Shown one piece after another: positions 8,832 through 17,236 of a stretch of DNA of 64,000 bases (position 1 is the stretch's first letter; every line of letters begins with the position of its first letter). This DNA comes from CBDDBX01 sp965225955. Its GTDB lineage: Bacteria; Acidobacteriota; Aminicenantia; UBA2199. Below the pieces are notes generated by a model. It worked only from the letters and a program-made list of their open reading frames with translations. It did not search any database and was not told the origin of the DNA. Where the stretch lies: positions 62,001 through 126,000 of the forward strand of contig CBDDBX010000018.1 in assembly GCA_965225955.1 (NCBI GenBank), written 5' to 3'. The position numbers and the translations under genes are program-made.

Positions 8832-9524
8832 ATGAAAGATAAAATAATAATAGTAGAAGACGACGATCTTATAAGAAGAATGGTTGAACTGAACCTAAAC
8901 AATGAAGGTTACGAGATGAAAGGCTTCAGTTCAGGTAAATATTTAATAGATTACATAATTTCTGAATCCTGTGATTTAATGATTCTGGATATGAATCTAC
9001 CAGATATGAAAGGTCATGAAATTCTACAAATATTGAGAAACAAGGGCTATAATTTTCCAGTTATTATGTTGACTGTTGACAGAAGCATTGATAGTAAAAG
9101 ATCTGCCTTTGAAAACGGAGCTGACGACTACCTTACAAAACCCTTTTCTATAGAAGAGCTTATCTTAAGAGTTTCTGCACTCATAAGAAGAGCCCAGAGT
9201 CAAAGAAATATTCCTGCCGAAAATATTATCACTATTAACAACTACAAAGTTAACTTATCAACCCGGTTATGTAATAGTAACTTTGGGGAATTCAAACTTT
9301 CTGACCTTGAAGTAAGATTGCTGAAACATATGGTGGAAAACACAGGTATCCCTTTATCCAGAGCTGATCTTCTGGAAGAAGTGTGGGGAATGGAAAGTGA
9401 CTCTACTCCCAGAACCATAGATAACTTTATACTAAAATTCAGAAAACTCTTCGAAATAAAAAAATCTTCCCCCATCCATTTCATATCTGTAAGAGGAAAA
9501 GGATACATGTACGTTGATAAATAA
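8832..9524 (+). CDS. PhoB/OmpR-family response regulator
   Basis: 230 residues: receiver domain with acidic pair D10-D11, phosphoacceptor D53 (MILDMNLPD), and K103 in YLTKPF, then a winged-helix Trans_reg_C domain (about 130-228) ending in the usual SVRGKGYMY. It starts one base after the kinase stop. A PhoB-box-like direct repeat stands just downstream, before the TonB receptor gene, so that receptor is a probable target. Whether the signal is phosphate, iron or something else cannot be told. Confidence 0.93.
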   Translation: MKDKIIIVEDDDLIRRMVELNLNNEGYEMKGFSSGKYLIDYIISESCDLMILDMNLPDMKGHEILQILRNKGYNFPVIMLTVDRSIDSKRSAFENGADDYLTKPFSIEELILRVSALIRRAQSQRNIPAENIITINNYKVNLSTRLCNSNFGEFKLSDLEVRLLKHMVENTGIPLSRADLLEEVWGMESDSTPRTIDNFILKFRKLFEIKKSSPIHFISVRGKGYMYVDK

Positions 9525-9532
9525 CGATGTAA

Positions 9533-9550
9533 TGTCATACAAGTGTCATA
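9533..9550 (+). promoter_or_regulatory. Pho-box-like direct repeat
   Basis: TGTCATA at 9533-9539 and again at 9544-9550: an exact 7-base direct repeat with an 11-base period, matching the known PhoB-box layout (CTGTCATA-like half sites one helical turn apart). It lies between the regulator stop and the receptor ATG. Confidence 0.6.
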
Positions 9551-9605
9551 TGAAGTTGTTTACTTTCACATAAGAAGACATAAGAGTTCCTTTCAGGAGG
9601 AATAA

Positions 9606-11801
9606 ATGTCCAGAATAGTAACACTGGCTCTTATTATAATTGTGAACTTTTTTAGCATATCCCTGTACTCAACTAATGATTCTAAGAAAGATAATTCAGT
9701 AAAAGAAAAAGAGAGAAAGAGAAAAAGTACTATACTGAATTATGATATTACAGTAACTGCTACGGGTAAAAAAACCGATAAATTTAATATACCAAAAGCT
9801 GTAAGCATTATAAAGCAACAGGATTTAAAAAACCTGGCACCAGAAAACCTTTCAGAATTACTTACACTTCTTCCTGGTACAGATATCAATGGAACCGGAT
9901 CCAATCAGGGACGCCCTGTTATAAGAGGAATGAGAGGACAACGGGTTCTTCTGATGGCCGATGGTCTGAGACTTAATAATTCAAGAAGACAACAGGATTT
10001 TGGAGAACTTCCAGTACTTATTAATCAACACAATATTGATCAGATTGAAATAGTGAGAGGTCCGGCATCAGTTTTATATGGTTCAGATGCTATTGGCGGG
10101 GTTATGAATATAATATCAAAGCCTGTGTCTACAGCTATTAGTGGAAAATCTTTAGGCGGATCTTTTTCTTACACCTACGGCTCTGCAAATAAGCAAAATA
10201 ATGGCTCAGCCGCTATCACTGGTAATATTGGCAAATTTAGTTTTTATCTAAAGGGAAATGTAAGAAAAACCAGTGACTATTCAGCGCCGTCAGGTACGTT
10301 TGGAAATATCAGATTGTTAAAAAAGACCAGAGTTCACAATACTGGTGTAAAAGATAATGGTTTCAACATAGCAACAAGCTGGCATTTTTCAAAATCGAGC
10401 TATCTCTCATTTAAAACGGAAACCTACAAAGCCCGTAACGCTGGATTTGGTTACATTGATCCCTCTGAATATAATGCCGGAGCATCAAAAGTTGAAATCT
10501 TATATCCGGACCAGAACATGAATAGATATACATTAAAATATGAAAATACCACACTAAACGCTCTCTGGGCAGATAGATTAAGTGTTTCTGGTTACTACCT
10601 TACAAACTCCCGCGATCTTGAGATGAATATAGATATTCCAATGAATATTCCCGGAGCACCTTCTGCTTCTGTACAGATTAATTCAACTAATCATACCGAT
10701 GTAAAAACCAAAGGTATAAGACTGGAATTAAATAAAGTTATAAATAATCATACTCTGACATATGGTTTTGATTACTATAAAGACAAAAGCAGGAACAGGG
10801 ATTCCAGTACGACTACAGTCACAACATTCGGGCCTCCCCGTGTCAGCACTTCGGATAAGCCACAGGTTCCAAATGCAGAATATAGAAGTTTTGGTTTCTT
10901 CTTTCAGGATGATGTAAATATAATCCCTGAACTTAAACTTATAATGGGCATAAGGTACCAGAATGTTAAAGCATCCACCCGGAAAACCCTGAATCTTGAT
11001 CAACCTCTTTTATCCAGTAGTGATGATACTCTGGTAGGGTCAGCAAATATCATATACTCTCTTACTGAAAATCTCAAAATTGTATGTTCCATTGGCAGGG
11101 GGTTCAGATCCCCAAACCTTATCGAGAGATTTTTTGAAGGCAATACCCCGGATGGAAGCGGGTACCAGATAAGCAATACCTCTCTGAAAGCTGAAACAAG
11201 TCTGAATTACGACCTGGGAATGAGATACAGAAACAGTAAGCTGTTTTTTGAATTTGCCTGGTTTAATAACACAATAAAAAATGGGATAAGAGTCACAAGA
11301 ACCGGTAATAATGTGGGCAGATTACCAGAATATCAGAACATAAACATCGATAAACTCAGAACAAGAGGCTATGAAATCAGCCTCAGCTTTGAACCTTTGA
11401 AGAAGTTTAAACTGTCAGGGAATTTCACAAAAATACTATCAAAAGATATGGGGGACCTGGATACACCTTATGTAGACACCTATTCATCCAAGCTTATTAT
11501 GAATATGGATTACAGAACCAGAAAACTATATGCCGGTTATACAATCAGAATAAATGGGGAGCAGCAAGATACACTACTTGTTGATAACCCGATTGGAACA
11601 ATTATACCTGGATTTACTACCCACGCATTGAGATTTGGGATAACTATATCAGACAACTCCTCCTTCACACATCAGATTGGCTTTGTTATTAATAATTTAA
11701 CAAACAAATTATATTCAGAATTTTCGAATACAAGCTTTTTCAGGCCCTCAAGAGGAAGAGAGTTTATTCTTACCTGGAACATCGGCTTCCCTCAAAGATA
11801 A
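9606..11801 (+). CDS. TonB-dependent outer-membrane receptor
   Basis: 731 residues. A signal peptide (about 1-23) is followed by a charged linker. The plug domain covers about 50-170, with the typical RGMRGQRVLLMADGLRLN and IDQIEIVRGPASVLYGSDAI blocks. A 22-strand type barrel then runs to the C-terminus. The class is BtuB/heme-receptor-like; the ligand cannot be read from sequence. AGGAGG lies 7 bases before the ATG. Placement after a two-component operon and a Pho-box-like site suggests control by that regulator. No tonB/exbBD or ABC importer is adjacent. Confidence 0.92.
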   Translation: MSRIVTLALIIIVNFFSISLYSTNDSKKDNSVKEKERKRKSTILNYDITVTATGKKTDKFNIPKAVSIIKQQDLKNLAPENLSELLTLLPGTDINGTGSNQGRPVIRGMRGQRVLLMADGLRLNNSRRQQDFGELPVLINQHNIDQIEIVRGPASVLYGSDAIGGVMNIISKPVSTAISGKSLGGSFSYTYGSANKQNNGSAAITGNIGKFSFYLKGNVRKTSDYSAPSGTFGNIRLLKKTRVHNTGVKDNGFNIATSWHFSKSSYLSFKTETYKARNAGFGYIDPSEYNAGASKVEILYPDQNMNRYTLKYENTTLNALWADRLSVSGYYLTNSRDLEMNIDIPMNIPGAPSASVQINSTNHTDVKTKGIRLELNKVINNHTLTYGFDYYKDKSRNRDSSTTTVTTFGPPRVSTSDKPQVPNAEYRSFGFFFQDDVNIIPELKLIMGIRYQNVKASTRKTLNLDQPLLSSSDDTLVGSANIIYSLTENLKIVCSIGRGFRSPNLIERFFEGNTPDGSGYQISNTSLKAETSLNYDLGMRYRNSKLFFEFAWFNNTIKNGIRVTRTGNNVGRLPEYQNINIDKLRTRGYEISLSFEPLKKFKLSGNFTKILSKDMGDLDTPYVDTYSSKLIMNMDYRTRKLYAGYTIRINGEQQDTLLVDNPIGTIIPGFTTHALRFGITISDNSSFTHQIGFVINNLTNKLYSEFSNTSFFRPSRGREFILTWNIGFPQR

Positions 11802-11802
11802 A

Positions 11803-11831
11803 TTGCCTGTCCCCATTATTCCGGCTATAAT
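11803..11831 (+). promoter_or_regulatory. Promoter built on a motif copy, leaderless
   Basis: -35 TTGCCT (11803-11808), a 17-base spacer and -10 TATAAT (11826-11831). The ATG is at 11838, six bases after the -10 box, and there is no Shine-Dalgarno. Four of the six -35 bases (GCCT) come from the dispersed motif. Confidence 0.6.
11805..11814 (-). repeat. GGGGACAGGC motif copy (intergenic)
   Basis: GCCTGTCCCC on the plus strand, four bases after the TonB receptor stop. It overlaps the -35 box of the next gene. Confidence 0.75.
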
Positions 11832-11837
11832 TATTTT

Positions 11838-12509
11838 ATGGATATAAGAAGCGCTATAGTAGTTCCGCTAAAAGCTGAGTTCACCAGATTACTTGGTTTT
11901 ATGAAGAATCAGGGCTATAACTTCAAACAGTACAATACAGGTACAATTAATGTTCAACTTGATAAAGAATCTGGCATTCTAATCTGTATCGGAGGTCATG
12001 GAAAAGTAAATTTTGCTGTTACGACTCAGCATCTTGCTGATACTTTTCAATCTTTAAATCTTATTATCTGTGCAGGAACTGCCGGGAGTCTTGATAAAAA
12101 ACTGAATATCGGGGATGTTGTTATTGCAACTTCAGTAATTGAGCACGATTATAAAATGAAATTCCTTAAATCACCTCTACCGGAAATAGAGATCTCCTCC
12201 GAAAGATCAAAAAACGGGGTATCAGAGTCAACTGAAAACTTCGCAATACATTACGGCTCCATTGCCAGTGGAGATGAAGATATCACCGATATAAAGAGAA
12301 AATCTGAAATAAAAACTATCACCGATTCCTTATGCGTTGCATGGGAAGGCATCGGAGGCGCTAAAGCAGCAAAATTCAGCAAAATCCCTTACCTTGAAAT
12401 AAGAACTGTTTCTGACAGTGCTGAAAGTAATACACCTGATGAATTTATGAAAAACCTTGATAGGGCAATTACTAATCTTGGGACAGTTCTGCTTAAGATA
12501 TTACTCTGA
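11838..12509 (+). CDS. MTA/SAH nucleosidase-like phosphorylase family protein
   Basis: 223 residues of the PNP_UDP_1 fold. Visible family features are an N-terminal strand SAIVVPLKAEF, the glycine-rich GGHGKVNFAV block, LIICAGTAGSLDKKLNIGDVVIA, and a C-terminal EIRTVSDSAE resembling the catalytic RxxSD segment. The most likely activity is hydrolysis of methylthioadenosine or S-adenosylhomocysteine; futalosine hydrolase is an alternative of similar size. The ATG follows the -10 box by 6 bases, so the mRNA is probably leaderless. It is convergent with the response regulator that ends at 12522. Confidence 0.75.
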   Translation: MDIRSAIVVPLKAEFTRLLGFMKNQGYNFKQYNTGTINVQLDKESGILICIGGHGKVNFAVTTQHLADTFQSLNLIICAGTAGSLDKKLNIGDVVIATSVIEHDYKMKFLKSPLPEIEISSERSKNGVSESTENFAIHYGSIASGDEDITDIKRKSEIKTITDSLCVAWEGIGGAKAAKFSKIPYLEIRTVSDSAESNTPDEFMKNLDRAITNLGTVLLKILL

Positions 12510-12521
12510 AGCCACTACGTC

Positions 12522-13220
12522 TTATTCCCTGCCTTCATCAAACTTTATATCTCCGCAGTATAAATTAATCTTCATAACAGATTCTCTAAAATCCCTGAGG
12601 GTTTTAAGATAATTAGCCACTTCATGTTCAGAACAATCTGACTCCTTCAGTTTCATAATAATATCTTCAGTGTTGTCAATGAAAGATCCTGTACGTTTAG
12701 TAATATCTGTAATTCTCTGTTCTCTTTCATCATTAAGATCCGTTTCAATCTGCCTGAGATACCCAATTTCCTCGTTCTTATTTTTTAAAAGTTTATTTGC
12801 CTCTTCCAGTTCTTTTAACAAATTCTCTTTACTGGTTCTCAACTCAAAAATTTCACATGACTGGTTAAGTATTGGTATAAGCTCGTCTTTAATATTTACA
12901 GGTTTTGTAATATAGCGATGTGTTTCTCCTGTTCTTACTGCATATAAAATCCCACCTACATCAGCAATTCCTGTTGCAATAATTCTTATAATATGAGGAA
13001 ACCTCTTTTTAACAATTTTCAAAAGAGAAATTCCATCCATACCAGGCATCAGGAGATCAGTAACAATCACCCATATATCTTCTGAATCAAGTATCCTGAT
13101 CGCTTCGTCTCCATTTGAAGCAAAAAAAGTTTTGTAATCTTCATGAATTAGTACTCTTTTAATAGAATTCAGTATTTCAGATTCATCATCTACAAAGAGT
13201 ATTTTTGGATTATTCCCCAT
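12522..13220 (-). CDS. Stand-alone response regulator with coiled-coil tail
   Basis: 232 residues. The receiver domain has D11-D12, phosphoacceptor D55 (VTDLLMPGMDG), T83 and K106 (ITKPV). From about 118 to 170 comes a charged coiled coil (LLKELEEANKLLKNKNEEIG), then a helical tail that is not recognised. There is no DNA-binding, kinase or cyclase domain, so output is probably by protein contact. RpfG-like receivers share this receiver style, but there is no HD-GYP domain here. GGAGGAG precedes the ATG. No histidine kinase is adjacent. Confidence 0.85.
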   Translation of the reverse strand: MGNNPKILFVDDESEILNSIKRVLIHEDYKTFFASNGDEAIRILDSEDIWVIVTDLLMPGMDGISLLKIVKKRFPHIIRIIATGIADVGGILYAVRTGETHRYITKPVNIKDELIPILNQSCEIFELRTSKENLLKELEEANKLLKNKNEEIGYLRQIETDLNDEREQRITDITKRTGSFIDNTEDIIMKLKESDCSEHEVANYLKTLRDFRESVMKINLYCGDIKFDEGRE

Positions 13221-13292
13221 TGATCTCCTCCATACAGTTTACTGCAACAGAAACAATATAGTATGTTTTTTATTAAATAACATAAGGGGATT

Positions 13293-13322
13293 ACCGGAAA
13301 AGCATCAATAGCAGTTTCCGGT
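13293..13322 (-). terminator. Hairpin after putP
   Basis: ACCGGAAA and TTTCCGGT arms (8 pairs) around a 14-base loop, 10 bases beyond the putP stop. It has no clear U tract on the minus strand, so a weak or Rho-aided terminator is possible. Confidence 0.45.
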
Positions 13323-13332
13323 GTTTAATAAA

Positions 13333-14778
13333 CTATTTTTTACTAGTAATTAGTGTTGAAATAACTGCTGTTAAAGCTGTTACAACAAAAGTCATGATTC
13401 TGGAAGTTATAACCGCTTCCATACTTGTTAAATTCCAGATAATAGTAAATATCATACCCGTAATAATTGTAACTACTACAGCTTTACCATTGAATTTTTT
13501 CCAGAATAGTGTAAAAAGCACGACAACAGAAAAAGTCCCTCCAATACCAGCCCAGACATAACTAACCAGTTTATATATAAGAGTACTTGGTGAAAGATAA
13601 GCAATAATCAGAGCCACCACTGCAAGTAAAGCTGTTATAATCCTGGATCTCAGTAGGGAGTCCTTATGCTCTTCATCTTTACTGAGGGGTTTTATCAGGT
13701 TCTCTGACATTTCTGTAGCCGAGAGTATGAGCAGTGAATCTGCAGTAGAAATCATAGCTGCTATTGCACCTGTTATTAATAGAGCTGCTATTGCCGGCGG
13801 GAAAATAGTAAGTAAAACTTCAGGCATTACTTTTTCAGGATCAGATAATCCACCCGGACCAAATATCGCAAGACCTATCCATCCAAGCATAAGCGCTCCA
13901 ATATATGCAACTACTGTCCAGGCAATACCAATGTTTCTTGCTTTTTTTGATTGTGATGCGTTTTTAATTGCCATAAATCTTGTACTAAGCTGTGGCTGTC
14001 CCCCAAGATAACCAAAAAACCATGAAAACCCAGCAAGAATAACAATACCTGCACCAAAACCGGAGGCTGCACCAGTAAGAGAACTGTATGAATCCCCTGC
14101 TTTTGTTAATGCTTCCCCAATAGATGTAGCATAAAGCCCTGCTGAATTATTTGACAAATATATTAACCCCACAATAGGCCCTGCAATCAGAGTTATAATC
14201 ATTACTATAGCCTGAATAACATCTGTATAAACAACACTTCTGAATCCACCATATATTGTATAAGGAACAATAACTGCTGCGGTAACCAGCATACCTACAT
14301 TTGCATCAAGCCCAAACATTGAATTCAGTGTTTTGCCGCCTCCAAGAAACTGTGCTCCAACATAGAAAAAAAAGAAAAAAACTATAGTGGAACTACCGAC
14401 AATTCTTATCCATTTACTGTTTTCTCCATGCTTATAAGCAATAAACTGAGTAAAAGTATTTACTTCAAGATTCTCAGCCTCCTGCCTCAATCGCCAGGAT
14501 ATAAGAGCCCATGCAGTAATAATACCTGCAACACAACCAATAGCAGTCCATATTTCAGTTAATCCAGTGGCATACGCAGCACCGGGAAGTCCTAGTAGTG
14601 CCCAGGAGGATTCCCCTGTAGCTCTTTCAGAAAGTGCTGCTACCCAACCCGGAAGACTTCTGCCTGCAATAGCATAATCGGAATCATTTTTCACCTTTCT
14701 TCCCTGATAGAGTCCCCAAAGAATAAGCATTGTCATGTAACCAGCCATAACAATAAGAATCTGAGTCTGTTGATCCAT
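13333..14778 (-). CDS. putP: Sodium/proline symporter (SSS family)
   Basis: 481 residues, about 13 membrane helices. AAGGAG before the ATG at 14776-14778 fixes the start; an upstream in-frame ATG at 14814 lacks a site. PutP-type text is clear: GRSLPGWVAALSERATGESSW, LPGAAYATGLTEIWTAIG, and the SSS signature region around GGFRSVVYTDVIQA. The length is close to E. coli PutP (502). The expected role is Na+-coupled uptake of proline; other SSS substrates cannot be excluded. A clean promoter lies upstream (TTGAAA-N17-TATAAT). No putA is in the window. Confidence 0.9.
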   Translation of the reverse strand: MDQQTQILIVMAGYMTMLILWGLYQGRKVKNDSDYAIAGRSLPGWVAALSERATGESSWALLGLPGAAYATGLTEIWTAIGCVAGIITAWALISWRLRQEAENLEVNTFTQFIAYKHGENSKWIRIVGSSTIVFFFFFYVGAQFLGGGKTLNSMFGLDANVGMLVTAAVIVPYTIYGGFRSVVYTDVIQAIVMIITLIAGPIVGLIYLSNNSAGLYATSIGEALTKAGDSYSSLTGAASGFGAGIVILAGFSWFFGYLGGQPQLSTRFMAIKNASQSKKARNIGIAWTVVAYIGALMLGWIGLAIFGPGGLSDPEKVMPEVLLTIFPPAIAALLITGAIAAMISTADSLLILSATEMSENLIKPLSKDEEHKDSLLRSRIITALLAVVALIIAYLSPSTLIYKLVSYVWAGIGGTFSVVVLFTLFWKKFNGKAVVVTIITGMIFTIIWNLTSMEAVITSRIMTFVVTALTAVISTLITSKK

Positions 14779-14829
14779 TTCCCTCTCCTTATTTACTTGA
14801 AAGCAATCATTCAATTCAGTTCATATAAA

Positions 14830-14858
14830 ATTATAGGAATTAGTAAAATTCTTTTCAA
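14830..14858 (-). promoter_or_regulatory. putP promoter
   Basis: Minus-strand -35 TTGAAA (14853-14858), a 17-base spacer and -10 TATAAT (14830-14835), about 50 bases before the putP ATG. A dispersed-motif copy lies 5 bases upstream of the -35. Confidence 0.65.
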
Positions 14859-14863
14859 GAAAT

Positions 14864-14873
14864 GGGGACAGGC
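14864..14873 (+). repeat. GGGGACAGGC motif copy (intergenic)
   Basis: Lies just upstream of the putP -35 box. Read toward putP it is GCCTGTCCCC. Confidence 0.7.
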
Positions 14874-15186
14874 AAACTTTTATCACGATTTTATTCAGAG
14901 AGTTCTTATTAGGAATCTACTAAAAGAGTCCCTTATTTCCTGTTCACAGATCGACAAAATTGAAAAAGAAGGTCCCCTGCTATACCATATTGACCACACT
15001 CCATGTAAAGATTCTGAATGGGTTCAGAAAAAAACAGACTCAGGTGAAGTTGAAGCAATAGCAGCTGCAGGAATCAGGAAACTGAGAAACATAATGAGAC
15101 AGAAACAGCAGAATTATATTTCGATAATAACCATTATGGCAGAAAGTATTACACCAATAACTGATAATACTGCATTGGATAAATAA
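14864..15186 (+). pseudogene. Coding-like ORF without a start codon, possible gene remnant
   Basis: The 431 bases between putP and the serine hydrolase hold an open plus-strand frame ending at 15186. Upstream of the motif copy the frame runs through the putP promoter and start, so that part cannot be coding. From 14864 on, the translation is protein-like (LLKESLISCSQIDKIEKEG, DSGEVEAIAAAGIRKLRN) with ordinary codon use, but the first in-frame ATG is only 33 codons before the end and has no ribosome site. It may be the 3' part of a gene cut at the motif copy, or a chance frame. No family is recognised. Confidence 0.25.
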
Positions 15187-15209
15187 ACTATCTGCCACAT
15201 TTTTCAGAA

Positions 15210-16355
15210 CTATTCTGATCTTTTAATTCTTTCTATTATAAGAGGAATGAACCCATCACTAATTCGGCTCAATCCTTTCAAAGCAGAGTTTCTGGTTCTA
15301 TCTTCATTTAACTGTATAGCTATAGAAAAACCCCAATCATTATAATACTTAAGAAGAGACTGATATCCGGGAAACGTGCCGGTATGCCCATATACTTTAC
15401 CGTATGGACTATCCCAGACTTCAACACCAAGCCCGTAACCTGTATCTGCTTTCCTGCCGGTTTCCATACTTACGGGTTTCAGAATCTGCTTCATATATTT
15501 CCTTCCTAGTAATTTGCCACTATAAAGAACTCTTCCCCATTTAGCCAGGTCAGATGCATTCGTTATGATTCCACCACCTGTCCACTCAAACTGAGGATTA
15601 ACAACATATCTTCCATTTACCACAACTTTTTCAGGAAAATTAAAAGGTTCTTTTCCTGTATATCCCTGAGCAAGATCCCTTATATTTCTACTCTCTGAAG
15701 GAGTGGTCTTAGAAAACCCCAAAGGTTTTATCAGTTTTTCTTTCAGAATAGAGTTGTATTTCTTTCCACTGATCCGATTTATGATCAACCCTGCTACAAT
15801 ATAGTTCGTATCTGCATAAGACCATCCTTTGCCCGCCTGAAAAAGCGGTTTTTTATTAAGTACAAAACTGATTAATTCAGAAGGAGTCCAGGTCTTATCA
15901 GGTGTTTTTATGATAATTTTATTAAAAGAATCTACCATAATATGCTCTGGAATACCGCTTGTATGATTCATAAGCATCCTTACTGTTATATCTTTACCGT
16001 TAGGAAGTTGTTTAAACCATTTATACTCCCTAAGATATTTTTCTATATTATCATCCAGCCCAATCTTTCCCTCTTTAACCATAATCAGCATAATAGCAGA
16101 GACTCTTGTTTTGCCAATACTACCGGAAAATATCCTTGTTGCCGGAACCATTTTTACTTTTCTCTCTACATCAGCCCATCCTGTAGAGTATTTCAGAACT
16201 CTCCCTCCAGGCATTGCGATAGCCATATTAATTCCTGGTACTTTCAGCTCATTTTTCAAATCATCAAGTTTCTCCTGTAAATCATCAGATATTACAGGTT
16301 TAGTAAACAGGCAACAGATAGATAATAGAAACACCATAATGCTGAATTTCATCAT
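15210..16355 (-). CDS. Exported class C beta-lactamase-fold serine hydrolase
   Basis: 381 residues with a signal peptide (about 1-22). The penicillin-binding fold shows SxxK as S79-IG-K82, the second motif Y180-A-D in SYADTNY (usually YxN), and a final HTG in YGHTGTFPGYQS. This matches the AmpC/EstB/D-alanyl carboxypeptidase superfamily, which acts on peptidoglycan, beta-lactams, peptides or esters; activity cannot be assigned. AGGAGG precedes the tandem ATG codons. The start overlaps the GNAT stop by 4 bases, making it the third gene of the tetR operon. Confidence 0.85.
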   Translation of the reverse strand: MMKFSIMVFLLSICCLFTKPVISDDLQEKLDDLKNELKVPGINMAIAMPGGRVLKYSTGWADVERKVKMVPATRIFSGSIGKTRVSAIMLIMVKEGKIGLDDNIEKYLREYKWFKQLPNGKDITVRMLMNHTSGIPEHIMVDSFNKIIIKTPDKTWTPSELISFVLNKKPLFQAGKGWSYADTNYIVAGLIINRISGKKYNSILKEKLIKPLGFSKTTPSESRNIRDLAQGYTGKEPFNFPEKVVVNGRYVVNPQFEWTGGGIITNASDLAKWGRVLYSGKLLGRKYMKQILKPVSMETGRKADTGYGLGVEVWDSPYGKVYGHTGTFPGYQSLLKYYNDWGFSIAIQLNEDRTRNSALKGLSRISDGFIPLIIERIKRSE

Positions 16356-17236
16356 TTCCCCCCTCCTAAATCCAGTATCATCTCATACTGTTCAGCATAA
16401 TCTTTGAAGCCACTATTTTTTACAAAAGCCATTGTATCTTTATCATTGCCATCTATATTAATCACTTTTATACTTTCACTACTCTCAGGTAATTTGTCAA
16501 AAAGCTTTTTTAGCAATGCAGTTCCAATTCCTTTTCTTCTGTAGTTTTTCTTTACAATAAGCGTAACAATCCATCTAAGGCCGGGATAGTATACAAGTAC
16601 GCCACAGTTAATATTCCCGGCTTTAGCCACATATATATCAATTTGATCAGGAATCCTGTGAATTGCATCAAAAGAGGTTTCCCAGGACAATGAACAATTA
16701 ACTGATTCCTCAAACTCTTTAAGAATTGACCTGTCCCCAGGTTGAATATCCATATCAATCACGCTGTTGAACTCAGCTTCCTGCTTCGTCAGCTGATAAC
16801 ACAGCAGTTCTCTGCTGATTTGAAAACCAGCTCTTTTATAAGCATTTATCGCATGCTCGTTTTCCTGAAGCACCTCAAGAACAAATAACCTGTAATCTTT
16901 CTTTAAAAGTTCCACCTTCACCTTATCAAACATAAACGAAGAGTAACCCATACTTCTGAACTCTTTTACTATGCCTGTCCCCGTATCATGAGCAGCCTTA
17001 ACACCATTAAAGATACCACTACCTGTGAAGACAAATCCCACCATGTTATTGTCACGAAACATTCCTGCAGAGACATCATATCTGAAACCATTCTTCTCCA
17101 TTCTGTTCAACAGGCGTTCTTCTGTCAGATACCCCATATCGTGATAGTAATCTTTAAAAGCTATAATGAAAGCAGGATGTATTTGCTTTCTATCCTCTTT
17201 TTTAAGGATTCTTATAACCATATTTTCGTCAACCAT
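16352..17236 (-). CDS. Tandem GNAT N-acetyltransferase
   Basis: 294 residues with two GNAT folds. The first (about 6-150) has a weaker acetyl-CoA loop (EFRSMGYSSFM) and the conserved ENEHAINAYKRAGF end. The second (about 160-290) has a canonical pyrophosphate loop YRRKGIGTALL and ends NDKDTMAFVKNSGFKDY. It probably acetylates a small molecule or peptide amine. GAGGTGA lies 6 bases before the ATG. It overlaps tetR by 8 bases and the hydrolase by 4, so it is an operon. The gene carries two in-frame copies of the dispersed motif, read as Thr-Gly-Thr-Gly in the first domain and Pro-Gly-Asp-Arg near the domain junction. Confidence 0.85.
   Translation of the reverse strand: MVDENMVIRILKKEDRKQIHPAFIIAFKDYYHDMGYLTEERLLNRMEKNGFRYDVSAGMFRDNNMVGFVFTGSGIFNGVKAAHDTGTGIVKEFRSMGYSSFMFDKVKVELLKKDYRLFVLEVLQENEHAINAYKRAGFQISRELLCYQLTKQEAEFNSVIDMDIQPGDRSILKEFEESVNCSLSWETSFDAIHRIPDQIDIYVAKAGNINCGVLVYYPGLRWIVTLIVKKNYRRKGIGTALLKKLFDKLPESSESIKVINIDGNDKDTMAFVKNSGFKDYAEQYEMILDLGGGK
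16730..16738 (-). repeat. GGGGACAGG motif copy (inside gene, sense)
   Basis: In the GNAT gene near the junction of its two domains, encoding Gly-Asp-Arg. Confidence 0.6.
16973..16982 (-). repeat. GGGGACAGGC motif copy (inside gene, sense)
   Basis: Second copy in the GNAT gene, encoding Gly-Thr-Gly just before the acetyl-CoA loop of domain 1. Confidence 0.6.

Noticed and set aside
13991..14000. GGCTGTCCCC as another dispersed-motif copy
   Set aside because: One mismatch in the core, and it encodes a natural Gly-Gly-Gln-Pro stretch of the symporter.
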